A DNA stretch of 34,571 nucleotides from an uncultured Collinsella sp. Lineage in GTDB: Bacteria; Actinomycetota; Coriobacteriia; Coriobacteriales; Coriobacteriaceae. The notes beneath the pieces were generated by a model. It did not search any database. It worked only from the letters and a program-made list of their open reading frames with translations, and was not told the DNA's origin. The stretch spans positions 1 to 34,571 of the forward strand of contig UQWG01000017.1 of assembly GCA_900544645.1 (NCBI GenBank), given 5' to 3'. Position numbers and translations under genes: made by a program. Shown here piece by piece: positions 24,387 to 31,445 of this stretch (its first letter is position 1; every line of letters starts with the position of its first letter).

Positions 24387-25028
24387 ATGGATTCCAAGGA
24401 GATGGCGCCCGGCGACATCGAGCGGCGCAGCTTCGAGATCATCACCGAAGAGCTCGGCGGCCGGACGTTCCCGCCGCTCGAAGAGCCTGTCGTGAAGCGC
24501 GTCATCCACACCACTGCCGACTTCTCGTACGCCGATTCACTCGTGTTCACCCATGACGCCGCGCACTGTGCGCTCGACGCACTACGCGCAGGGGCCACGG
24601 TGCTCACCGACACGAACATGGCGCTCGCAGGCATAAGCAAGCCCGCGCTCGCGAAGATCGGCTGCAAGGCCGTGTGCTACATGGCCGACCCTGATGTCGC
24701 CTCGGCTGCGCGCGCCGCGGGCACGACTCGCGCCGTTGCGAGCATGGACAAAGCTTGCGGCATCGAGGGTCCGTTCATCGTGGCCGTCGGCAACGCTCCC
24801 ACAGCACTTCTGCGCCTCGCCGAGCTCATGGACGCGGGGAAGATCGCGCCCGCGCTCGTCGTTGGGGTGCCGGTCGGGTTTGTGAACGTGGTCGAGGCGA
24901 AAGAGGAGCTACTCGCGCGACGCGTGCCGGCCATCGTCGCGAGGGGTCGCAAGGGCGGCTCGACCGTGGCGGCCGCCATTATGAACGCGCTGCTCTACCA
25001 GATCACGCGCCCAGGCGGCCCGAAGTGA
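24387..25028 (+). CDS. cbiC: Cobalt-precorrin-8 methylmutase
   Basis: Moves the methyl group from C11 to C12 to give cobyrinic acid. A 213-residue protein containing IERRSFEIITEEL, the catalytic His in VKRVIHTTADFSYADS, TVLTDTNMALAGIS, and NAPTALLRLAELMDAGKIAPALVVGVPVGFVNVVEAKEEL near the end, all typical of CbiC/CobH. ATG follows the previous TAG directly, with AAGGAG in the end of the adenosyltransferase gene. Confidence 0.94.
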   Translation: MDSKEMAPGDIERRSFEIITEELGGRTFPPLEEPVVKRVIHTTADFSYADSLVFTHDAAHCALDALRAGATVLTDTNMALAGISKPALAKIGCKAVCYMADPDVASAARAAGTTRAVASMDKACGIEGPFIVAVGNAPTALLRLAELMDAGKIAPALVVGVPVGFVNVVEAKEELLARRVPAIVARGRKGGSTVAAAIMNALLYQITRPGGPK

Positions 25029-25798
25029 CGGCGCCCGCATCCGCGCCGGCGCTGCGCATCTTCGCCGGCACCACCGAGGGCCGCCTTCTGTGCGAATGGG
25101 CGAGCGGGGCGGGCATCCCCGCCCGTGCCTACGCGGCAACCGAGTACGGAGGCGAGCTTTTGGGCGAGCTTCCGGGCATCGAGGTGCATGCGGGCAGGCT
25201 CGACGAGGCCGACATGGAGCGCGAGCTTTCCGGCGCGCGCATCGTCGTCGACGCCACGCACCCCTTCGCTACGCTCGCAAGCGGCAACATCCGGGCCGCT
25301 TCGCTCGCTGTGGGTGCACGATGCCTGCGCCTTGCGCGCCCGGTCGAGGCGCTGCCCAAAGGCGTCGTGTCGGTCGCGTCGATCGCCTGTGCGGCGCGCT
25401 TTCTCTCCGAGAACCCGGGTCGCGCGCTTCTCACGACGGGGAGCAAGGAGCTTGCTCCCTACACACGCGTTGCCGATTTCGCGGAGCGCTTCTTCGTGCG
25501 TGTGCTCCCGCTGCCCGGTGCTATAACGAAGTGCATCGACGCGGGGTTCTCGCCGTCGCACGTCATCGGCATGCAGGGGCCCTTCACCCGCGAGCTCAAC
25601 GAGGCGATGCTTCGGCAGGTGGGCGCCCAGTGGCTTGTGACCAAGGACTCGGGAACCGTAGGCGGCACGGCCGAGAAGATCGCCTCCGCGCGCGGCGTGG
25701 GAGCGCACTGTATCGTGGTCGCCCGTCCCGCCGAGGGAGGCGGAGCCCTTTCGCTTCGGGAAGTGGAAGACGCGCTCTTACGGGAGCTCGCGCGCTAG
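25025..25798 (+). CDS. cbiJ: Cobalt-precorrin-6A reductase
   Basis: NAD(P)H-dependent reductase of the macrocycle. A 257-residue protein with the CbiJ/CobK N-terminal motif LRIFAGTTEGRLLCEWA, IVVDATHPFA, ALLTTGSKELAPY, VIGMQGPFTRELNEAML and WLVTKDSGTVGGTAEKI. It starts at GTG 25025 overlapping the cbiC stop (GTGA). Last gene of the rightward operon. No hairpin terminator is seen after it before the transposase remnant and repeat. Confidence 0.94.
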   Translation: MTAPASAPALRIFAGTTEGRLLCEWASGAGIPARAYAATEYGGELLGELPGIEVHAGRLDEADMERELSGARIVVDATHPFATLASGNIRAASLAVGARCLRLARPVEALPKGVVSVASIACAARFLSENPGRALLTTGSKELAPYTRVADFAERFFVRVLPLPGAITKCIDAGFSPSHVIGMQGPFTRELNEAMLRQVGAQWLVTKDSGTVGGTAEKIASARGVGAHCIVVARPAEGGGALSLREVEDALLRELAR

Positions 25799-25829
25799 GC
25801 GCTCGCCACGCCTGCGCGCCCTCTCGCCC

Positions 25830-25940
25830 GCGAGGAGGAGCGCCCCGAGCAAGCTCGACCCGTACAAGCCCGTCATCCGCCAAAAGCTCGAGGACGACGC
25901 CCGGAACCGGCGCAAGCAGCCCTTCAATAAGTTGCGGTGA
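25830..25940 (+). pseudogene. Fragment of an IS21-type transposase (IstA-like)
   Basis: In the 211-base gap after cbiJ one frame reads RRSAPSKLDPYKPVI followed by RQKLEDDARNRRKQ, which looks like the stretch of IS21-family IstA just after its helix-turn-helix region. Only about 36 codons remain. The frame runs straight into the boundary repeat and stops at TGA 25938-25940, which lies within the repeat. No istB or terminal repeats are seen nearby. Assigned from motif memory, so it needs a search. Confidence 0.55.
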
Positions 25941-25949
25941 AATAGTGTC
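25928..25949. repeat. Right boundary direct repeat of the cobalamin island
   Basis: TAAGTTGCGG-T-GAAATAGTGTC matches 3997-4018 at 21 of 22 positions in direct orientation. The two are about 21.9 kb apart and enclose the whole B12 gene set plus the transposase remnant. Confidence 0.85.
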
Positions 25950-25997
25950 TGTTTTTGCTGCTAGATAGCATATTCAGTCCCTAATTCACCGCAACTT
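25929..25997. repeat. Palindromic dispersed element, copy B (complete)
   Basis: Arms 25929-25945 and 25981-25997 are inverted repeats matching at 16 of 17 positions with a 35-base spacer. The element is 69 bases, the same length as copy A at 2266-2334. It ends 12 bases before the stop of the exporter permease gene. No T-tract. Confidence 0.8.
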
Positions 25998-26009
25998 GTT
26001 GGTGGTGAC

Positions 26010-27224
26010 TTACTGGTAGCGTAGGCACTCCACCGGGTTGAGCTTTGCCGCGCGTCGAGCGGGGTAGAAGCCAAAGATTACGCCGATGCCGACGGAGACG
26101 GCGAAGGCCAGCAGCACCGTGGCGATTGAAAAACACGGTGTGATTTGCCCGCTGGCACCGAGCTCGCCAAGAATCCCGGATCCGGAGGCAAACATCGCAA
26201 GAGCCCAGGCCAGCAGATAGCCAATCAGGACACCCAACAGTCCGCCGGTGACGCACAGCGCCGAGGACTCGGCCAAAAACTGGGCGGTAATATCGCGACG
26301 ACTGGCGCCCAGGGCACGGCGAATGCCGATCTCACGGATGCGCTCAGTCACGTTGGTGAGCATCATATTCATAATGCCGATACCGCCGACAAGCAGCGAG
26401 ATGCTGGCGACAGCACCCATGATGAGCGAGAACGCGCCCATAAAGGAGTTGAGCGCATCGATGGCGCTTTTCATGGAGGTTGCCGATACACTGTCGTACT
26501 CGTCCTCCTCCTCGATGCCCTTCATCGCGCGCACCTTGGACTCGATGGTCTTGCAAAGCTCATCCATGTCCGTGCCCTCGGCGGCAAGTGCCGTCACGCT
26601 GGGGAATGAAGGATTCTCGTCGCCAAACAGTCCGGAGATAGTTTCGCGTGGCATATACAGCGTGAGCGAGCCCATGGAGTCGCTGCCGCCATCAATCACG
26701 CCTACAATCTGCACCTCGCCGTTGGACACCTTGATGGTTTTCCCCAGCGCATCCTGTTCGTTGCCGTAAAGCTGATCGGCGCCGTTGCGGCTGATGAGCG
26801 CCACGCGCGAGCCTGATTGGGACTCGGCCTGGGAATAGGTGCGCCCCGCAACGAGCTTGCTGGCCCCCACGGCGTCGAGCATGCCGCTATCGACACCCTG
26901 TGCCATGACGGTATAGCTTTTATCGCCGGTCTTATACTCGGTATACGCGCTGTCGACAATGCCGATCTGCTCTATCTGCGGCACCAGTTTTTGAAGCTTC
27001 TCGATGTCCGACTCGGTGAGTTCTTGCGACGAATAGATTTGCACCATGCGTGCCGCATTGAGGCCCAGACTGTTGACCAGGCTGTTTTGGATACCGCCGA
27101 TGAGCGAAGTCATGGCGATAACCGAGGCGATGCCGATGACAATGCCCAGGATGGTGAGCAGGCTGCGCCCCTTGTTGGCTTCGAGCGAGTGAAGGGCTTC
27201 CTGGATGAGATCGCGGGCGCTCAT
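26010..27224 (-). CDS. MacB-type ABC exporter permease
   Basis: A 404-residue FtsX-like/MacB-type permease: an N-terminal helix (NKGRSLLTILGIVIGIASVIAM), a large extracellular MacB_PCD domain (about residues 45-265), and three C-terminal helices with the conserved IMNMMLTNVTERIREIGIRRALGASRRDI loop and the ending GFYPARRAAKLNPVECLRY. It works with the ATPase and membrane-fusion protein encoded upstream. Family members export macrolides, peptides or lipids; the substrate is unknown here. ATG 27224 has AAAGGAG upstream and overlaps the ATPase gene by 4 bases. Confidence 0.88.
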   Translation of the reverse strand: MSARDLIQEALHSLEANKGRSLLTILGIVIGIASVIAMTSLIGGIQNSLVNSLGLNAARMVQIYSSQELTESDIEKLQKLVPQIEQIGIVDSAYTEYKTGDKSYTVMAQGVDSGMLDAVGASKLVAGRTYSQAESQSGSRVALISRNGADQLYGNEQDALGKTIKVSNGEVQIVGVIDGGSDSMGSLTLYMPRETISGLFGDENPSFPSVTALAAEGTDMDELCKTIESKVRAMKGIEEEDEYDSVSATSMKSAIDALNSFMGAFSLIMGAVASISLLVGGIGIMNMMLTNVTERIREIGIRRALGASRRDITAQFLAESSALCVTGGLLGVLIGYLLAWALAMFASGSGILGELGASGQITPCFSIATVLLAFAVSVGIGVIFGFYPARRAAKLNPVECLRYQ

Positions 27225-27994
27225 GCCACCACTCCTTTCGGCGGGTTGGTGGAGGCGGAAATCATGGGCAGGCTATCTACGGCGCTGCGCAGGGTCCGCG
27301 GTGCATGTGGAATATACGCGCCGTCGTGAATGCGACCGTCGCGGATGGTCATGGCACGGTCGGCCTCGGCGGCGATGCCGGGGTCGTGTGTGATAAGCAC
27401 GATGGTTTTGCCGCGCTTCTGGAGCTTATGGAAGGTCTCCATCACAAGCGCTCCAGTGGCGGAGTCCAGGTTTCCCGTCGGCTCGTCGGCCAGAATGATG
27501 GGCGGGTCATTGACGAGGGCGCGCGCGATTGCGACGCGCTGCATCTGGCCGCCCGAGAGCTCGGATATGCGGTGGTCCCAGTGGTCGACGGGCAGCGTGA
27601 CAGCCTGCAGCGCGTGCACGGCGCGCATTTCGCGCTGGCTACGGGGCACATTGGTGTAGGCCAGCGGCAGCATGACGTTTTCGATAACCGACAGGCGCGG
27701 CAGCAGGTTGAAACTCTGAAAGACAAAGCCAATACTCAGGGCGCGAACTTCGGTGAGCTCGTCATCATCGAGCTCGGCCACGTTGAGCCCTTGCAGGTAG
27801 TAGTCGCCCGCCGTCGGTTTGTCCAGGCAGCCCAGGATGTTCATGAGCGTTGACTTGCCCGAGCCCGAAGGGCCGGTAATGGCGACGAACTCGCCGGGTT
27901 CTACCGCCAGGCTCACGTTGTGCAGGATGTGGGCGCAACCCGCCTCGCTCTCAAAAATGCGGTGCACGTTGCGGATGTCGATGACGGGACGCAT
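27221..27994 (-). CDS. MacB/LolD-type ABC exporter ATPase
   Basis: A 257-residue ATPase: Walker A GPSGSGKST, FVFQSFNLLPRLSVIENVMLPL (Q-loop), signature LSGGQMQR, Walker B PIILADEPTGNLDS, H-loop VLITHDPGIA. The DEPTGNLDS sequence marks the MacB/LolD/FtsE subgroup. The C-terminus extends about 25 residues beyond the domain. Its ATG overlaps the stop of the fusion-protein gene by one base (TAATG). Confidence 0.92.
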   Translation of the reverse strand: MRPVIDIRNVHRIFESEAGCAHILHNVSLAVEPGEFVAITGPSGSGKSTLMNILGCLDKPTAGDYYLQGLNVAELDDDELTEVRALSIGFVFQSFNLLPRLSVIENVMLPLAYTNVPRSQREMRAVHALQAVTLPVDHWDHRISELSGGQMQRVAIARALVNDPPIILADEPTGNLDSATGALVMETFHKLQKRGKTIVLITHDPGIAAEADRAMTIRDGRIHDGAYIPHAPRTLRSAVDSLPMISASTNPPKGVVA

Positions 27995-29430
27995 TACATG
28001 CCCTCGTCGGCAGACATACTGCCCGAATCCGCGCCGTAGCCGCCGTCAGCCGTTGCGTCCGCTCCGGTGTCCATGACGAGGGTGTCGCCATCGCGCAGCT
28101 TGGTAACCGGCACGTTGGGATTGATCTCGTTGCCCTGGTCGTCGCGCTTGACCTGTGTCTTGCCGACTACGGCTTCGTTGTCGTTTTGCGTCACGACGGT
28201 CACCTTCACGCGACGGGTTTGCTTGCCCTCGTCATCAGTCGCCACGTTGACGTAATAGTGTTCGCCGTCTTCGGTCATGAGCGCCATCGTCGGCACCATT
28301 ACCACGTCGTCGAGCTGCTCGGTCACCACCGATACCTCGGCCGTCATGCCCGGCTTCAGGCGCGCGTCGGGCGCCTCGATGAGAATGTCGACGTTAAAGG
28401 TTACGCTGCCGCCGCCACCGTTGGCGGCGTCGGAGTTTGCCACCGACGCGATAGCCGTGACGGTGCCCTGGCTCACGATATCGGGAAACGCGGGATACGT
28501 GACGTTGGCGCTCTGCCCAACAGCGATCTTGGCGATGTCCTTTTCGCCCACCTGCACGGTCACCTTCATCTTAGATAGGTCGGCGATCTGCATGCACTGC
28601 TTGCCGCCACTCGTATCGCTTTCGCCCATGATCATGCCGCCTGTTACCGTGGCGCCCACCTTGGCGTTGAGCTCCACGATGCTGCCCGAACTCGGCGCTG
28701 TAACCGTACGGCCGGCGGCCTTGGCGTTCGCCTGATCGAGGTTTGCCTGGGCCGATGCGAGGCTGCGCTGCGCGGCCGATACGGCGTTCGTGTCCGCTGA
28801 TGCGTCGGAGACGCCAGCCGCTGCGGAAGCTCCATCGACGTCCGTCGTTGGGTTGGCCTGCGCGGCAGCTGAGGCTTTCTGCGCGTTGGCGAGGTCTTCC
28901 TGAGCGGCTGCAACTGCACGTTGCGCCTCGGCAACGTTGCGATCGAGCTCGTCGTTTTTAATGGTCAGAAGCACGTCGCCCTTGTTGACGGATTGGCCTG
29001 CCTGCACGTTGATAGAATCGACCGTGCCGTCGACAGAAGGGGAGACCACTGAGGACGAAATGGGTTTGAGCTGGCCTTTCGCCTCGACCGTTGTGGTAAA
29101 CGTGCCCTCGGTCACCATGTCGGTCACAGGTCCGCTAGCGCCCTGAGGCTGCGCATTGATAACCAGGGTTGCGATAACGGCAATGAGCGCGATGGCACCT
29201 ACGACGCCAGCGGCAATACCGCGTCGAATCAGCTTTTTGCGTCGACGTTCGGCACGTTTTGCCTTGAGCTTGGTATATGCCTCTTCATCGGAAATCTCGG
29301 CCGTATCGTTCGCGCGTCCGTCCTGCTTATCGGCATGTACGTCTGTAATCAGAGGAATCGTTTCGGTGGGACCTTCGAGCGTGTGCTCGGTATCATCCGG
29401 GCCCGGGGTGATGGTGGGGACATTCGGCAT
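27994..29430 (-). CDS. MacA/HlyD-like membrane-fusion protein of the ABC exporter
   Basis: A 478-residue protein starting at ATG 29430 with AAAGGAGA upstream. An acidic cytoplasmic N-terminus of about 70 residues and a Lys/Arg cluster lead to one membrane helix (GIAAGVVGAIALIAVIATLV). The extracellular part has the biotinyl-lipoyl-like half (VDSINVQAGQSVNKGDVLLTI), an Ala/Gln-rich coiled coil (about residues 175-255), the second half (TVTAPSSGSIVELNAKVGA), and beta-barrel domains. This is the MacA partner of the MacB-type proteins encoded downstream. In a Gram-positive cell it would reach into the wall rather than to TolC. First gene of the three-gene operon. Confidence 0.88.
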   Translation of the reverse strand: MPNVPTITPGPDDTEHTLEGPTETIPLITDVHADKQDGRANDTAEISDEEAYTKLKAKRAERRRKKLIRRGIAAGVVGAIALIAVIATLVINAQPQGASGPVTDMVTEGTFTTTVEAKGQLKPISSSVVSPSVDGTVDSINVQAGQSVNKGDVLLTIKNDELDRNVAEAQRAVAAAQEDLANAQKASAAAQANPTTDVDGASAAAGVSDASADTNAVSAAQRSLASAQANLDQANAKAAGRTVTAPSSGSIVELNAKVGATVTGGMIMGESDTSGGKQCMQIADLSKMKVTVQVGEKDIAKIAVGQSANVTYPAFPDIVSQGTVTAIASVANSDAANGGGGSVTFNVDILIEAPDARLKPGMTAEVSVVTEQLDDVVMVPTMALMTEDGEHYYVNVATDDEGKQTRRVKVTVVTQNDNEAVVGKTQVKRDDQGNEINPNVPVTKLRDGDTLVMDTGADATADGGYGADSGSMSADEGM

Positions 29431-29460
29431 AGCGTCTCCTTTATAGAAAGAACCTCGATA

Positions 29461-29494
29461 ATTATATGCGCCCACCGGTTGGGGCGGGCGCATA
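29461..29494 (-). promoter_or_regulatory. Promoter -10 box overlapped by a dyad, upstream of the exporter operon
   Basis: On the minus strand TATAAT (29461-29466) lies 30 bases before the start of the fusion-protein gene. A perfect 9-bp inverted repeat (29465-29473 TATGCGCCC and 29486-29494) with a 12-base spacer overlaps it and fills the -10/-35 interval; no -35 consensus is visible. It could be an operator site, or a weak terminator of the upstream L,D-transpeptidase gene. Confidence 0.45.
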
Positions 29495-29562
29495 GGACGG
29501 TTTCTTTCGGAACTGTTAGATTGGTCGCAGCAGCTCCACGTTGTAGGAATGCGCGCGTTGCA

Positions 29563-31296
29563 CTACGAGTGGACAACCACGCACAGGCCGACTTTGATGC
29601 AATCGTGCAGTGCCTTGGCATCGGCCAGGCGCAGGTTGATGCAGCCGTGGCTACCGCACCATTTATAGGACTCGGCATTATCGAAGCTCTTGTCGTTTTG
29701 CCAGGTGGCATCGTGGAAGCCGATCATGTTGCCCTCAAACGGCATCCAGTAGCTCACCGGGCTCTCATATTTGGGCTTACCGGTCTCGGGGTCCTTGGCT
29801 CCGATCAGGGTACTGCCGCCGTCGTTGCTGTTGATCTGCCACACGCCTTCGGGGGTGGCGTCTTCGCCCGGTTTGCCCGCGATAAAGTTGGCCTCCCAAA
29901 CGATATTACCGTTCTCGTCATAATAGCGCGCGTGCTGCTCGGACAGGTCGACGTCGATATACGCCTTCCAGTCGGGCTCTCCCTTTGCGGTAAAGGTGTC
30001 GGCCTTCTGGGAGTACTTGATCTCGATCTCGCCGGTCTGCTTGTTGTTAATGGCGTCCTCGACCTGCTTGGCGAGCGAGCTGCTGTCGATGGACCAACCA
30101 AAGTCGCCGCCTTCGACGGCGCACTGCTTGCCATCGGCGCGCGTCCACCAGCGAGTGGAGCCCACGGTATTAAAGCCGTTGGCGAGCTCGGCTGCCCAGC
30201 TGCTGATCTGCGACGTATCGAGCGTGGGGTTGGCCGGATCGGCAAAGCTGATCCACTGCAATACGGAGCTGCCGTCGACCTTTCCGGCATCCTCGCCGTT
30301 GAGCTTAAGGGTCACGTTGACGCCCAGGAAGTTGTTGGCGGCATCGCATGCGGCCTGAATCTGATCATCTGTCAGCGTTCCATTGAGCGGCTCATAGGCA
30401 TCGTTGCCGAGCTTCGAAAGATCTACGGTCTCGGCCAGCGAGGCAAGCTCGAGCTCGGCATACTTAATGACATGCTCGCGGTTGAGTTTTTCGTTGGAGC
30501 GTGCCTTCTCGACGGTAAACTTGCCCGCTTGCTCGTCATAGGAGCTATTGGCCTCGAACGTGCCCGAACGCCCCTCGTTAAACTCGTCGATGGCGGCGCC
30601 CAGATCCTTCTCAAACTTCTTTTGGTCAAAGGTGTCGGAGAGCATGGACAGGTCGACGCCTTGATCAAGATCGACTTCGTTGGAGGTAGCGGTTGTTTTG
30701 GTCTTGCCACTTAAGGATTCCACAAGGCGGACCGGCCATATAAAGGCTTCGTTGTGGCTGATAATCTCTTTTGCTGCAGCTTCACCGTCGACGATGGGTT
30801 CATCGGACTCGGGCTGATAGGTCCAGCTAAAGTCATCGCCTGTCACGGCGAGCTTATAGTGCTTCCACGCGGAGTTGACCTTGGTGGCGGCAGACGTGGC
30901 GTTGGAGAACGAGACATCCACGCCGGCGATGGTGGTGTTGGGGTAGGCTAGCTGCGAAAACGCTACGACGCCTACGATATAGACAATGACGATAAGACCC
31001 AGGATGACAAAGAGCGTCGTCTTTTTGCCCGACTTATTGTTGCCGGCGGACTTGCGCGCGGGGCCGCGATCGCCTCGAGCGTGCGTGGGGGTCTGCTTGG
31101 GCGCATTGCCGTTTGCCTGGCGCTGCTGACGTTGTTGACGCTGCTGTCGCTGTTGGTTCGGGCGTTGGGAAGCGTTTGCTGCACTACGCTGCTGACCGTG
31201 GCTCGGCGCGATAGGACGCGGCGACTGAACGCCGCCGGTGTGCCTGCTCGGCTGCTGCGGATCGGGAATCAGTTGAGTTCGATCGTTTTGCGACAT
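29563..31296 (-). CDS. L,D-transpeptidase (YkuD) with peptidoglycan-binding-like domains
   Basis: A 577-residue wall enzyme forming 3-3 peptidoglycan cross-links or anchoring proteins. Start ATG 31296 (MSQNDRTQ) has AAGGA ten bases ahead; ATG 31305 is too close to that site. A basic cytoplasmic tail of about 95 residues has a RQQ-type repeat. One membrane helix follows (TTLFVILGLIVIVYIVGVVAF), then an extracellular region of about 300 residues resembling paired PG-binding/YoaR-like domains, and the C-terminal YkuD domain. The catalytic motif is GSHGCINLRLADAKALHD, preceded by MIGFHDA. Stand-alone gene with its own -10 box. Confidence 0.88.
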   Translation of the reverse strand: MSQNDRTQLIPDPQQPSRHTGGVQSPRPIAPSHGQQRSAANASQRPNQQRQQRQQRQQRQANGNAPKQTPTHARGDRGPARKSAGNNKSGKKTTLFVILGLIVIVYIVGVVAFSQLAYPNTTIAGVDVSFSNATSAATKVNSAWKHYKLAVTGDDFSWTYQPESDEPIVDGEAAAKEIISHNEAFIWPVRLVESLSGKTKTTATSNEVDLDQGVDLSMLSDTFDQKKFEKDLGAAIDEFNEGRSGTFEANSSYDEQAGKFTVEKARSNEKLNREHVIKYAELELASLAETVDLSKLGNDAYEPLNGTLTDDQIQAACDAANNFLGVNVTLKLNGEDAGKVDGSSVLQWISFADPANPTLDTSQISSWAAELANGFNTVGSTRWWTRADGKQCAVEGGDFGWSIDSSSLAKQVEDAINNKQTGEIEIKYSQKADTFTAKGEPDWKAYIDVDLSEQHARYYDENGNIVWEANFIAGKPGEDATPEGVWQINSNDGGSTLIGAKDPETGKPKYESPVSYWMPFEGNMIGFHDATWQNDKSFDNAESYKWCGSHGCINLRLADAKALHDCIKVGLCVVVHS

Positions 31297-31353
31297 CGTA
31301 TGCATATCCTTCGATTTTCGCCTTGCGGTTCATCGTGTTTTTACTGGGCTTGC

Positions 31354-31359
31354 ATTATA
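31354..31359 (-). promoter_or_regulatory. -10 box TATAAT for the L,D-transpeptidase gene
   Basis: A perfect TATAAT on the minus strand lies 57 bases before the start codon at 31296. A -35 at 16-18 bases (ACCACA-like) is weak. Confidence 0.5.
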
Positions 31360-31400
31360 GCGATTGCCCTGCTGTTTGTGGTACGGAAACGGTGGCATTC

Positions 31401-31430
31401 AAAAGAGGTGGGACATTTGTCCCACCTTTG
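31401..31430 (-). terminator. Rho-independent terminator after the serine dehydratase gene
   Basis: A perfect 10-bp inverted repeat (31406-31415 AGGTGGGACA and 31418-31427) forms a GC-rich hairpin 19 bases after the gene stop. It is followed on the minus strand by a CTTTT run, and also by TTT on the plus strand. Confidence 0.75.
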
Positions 31431-31445
31431 AGTCGTTCTTTGCCG

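Noticed and set aside
31085..31175. Short tandem repeat that might suggest a CRISPR array
   Set aside because: It is an in-frame RQQ codon repeat inside a coding region; no spacers and no cas genes.
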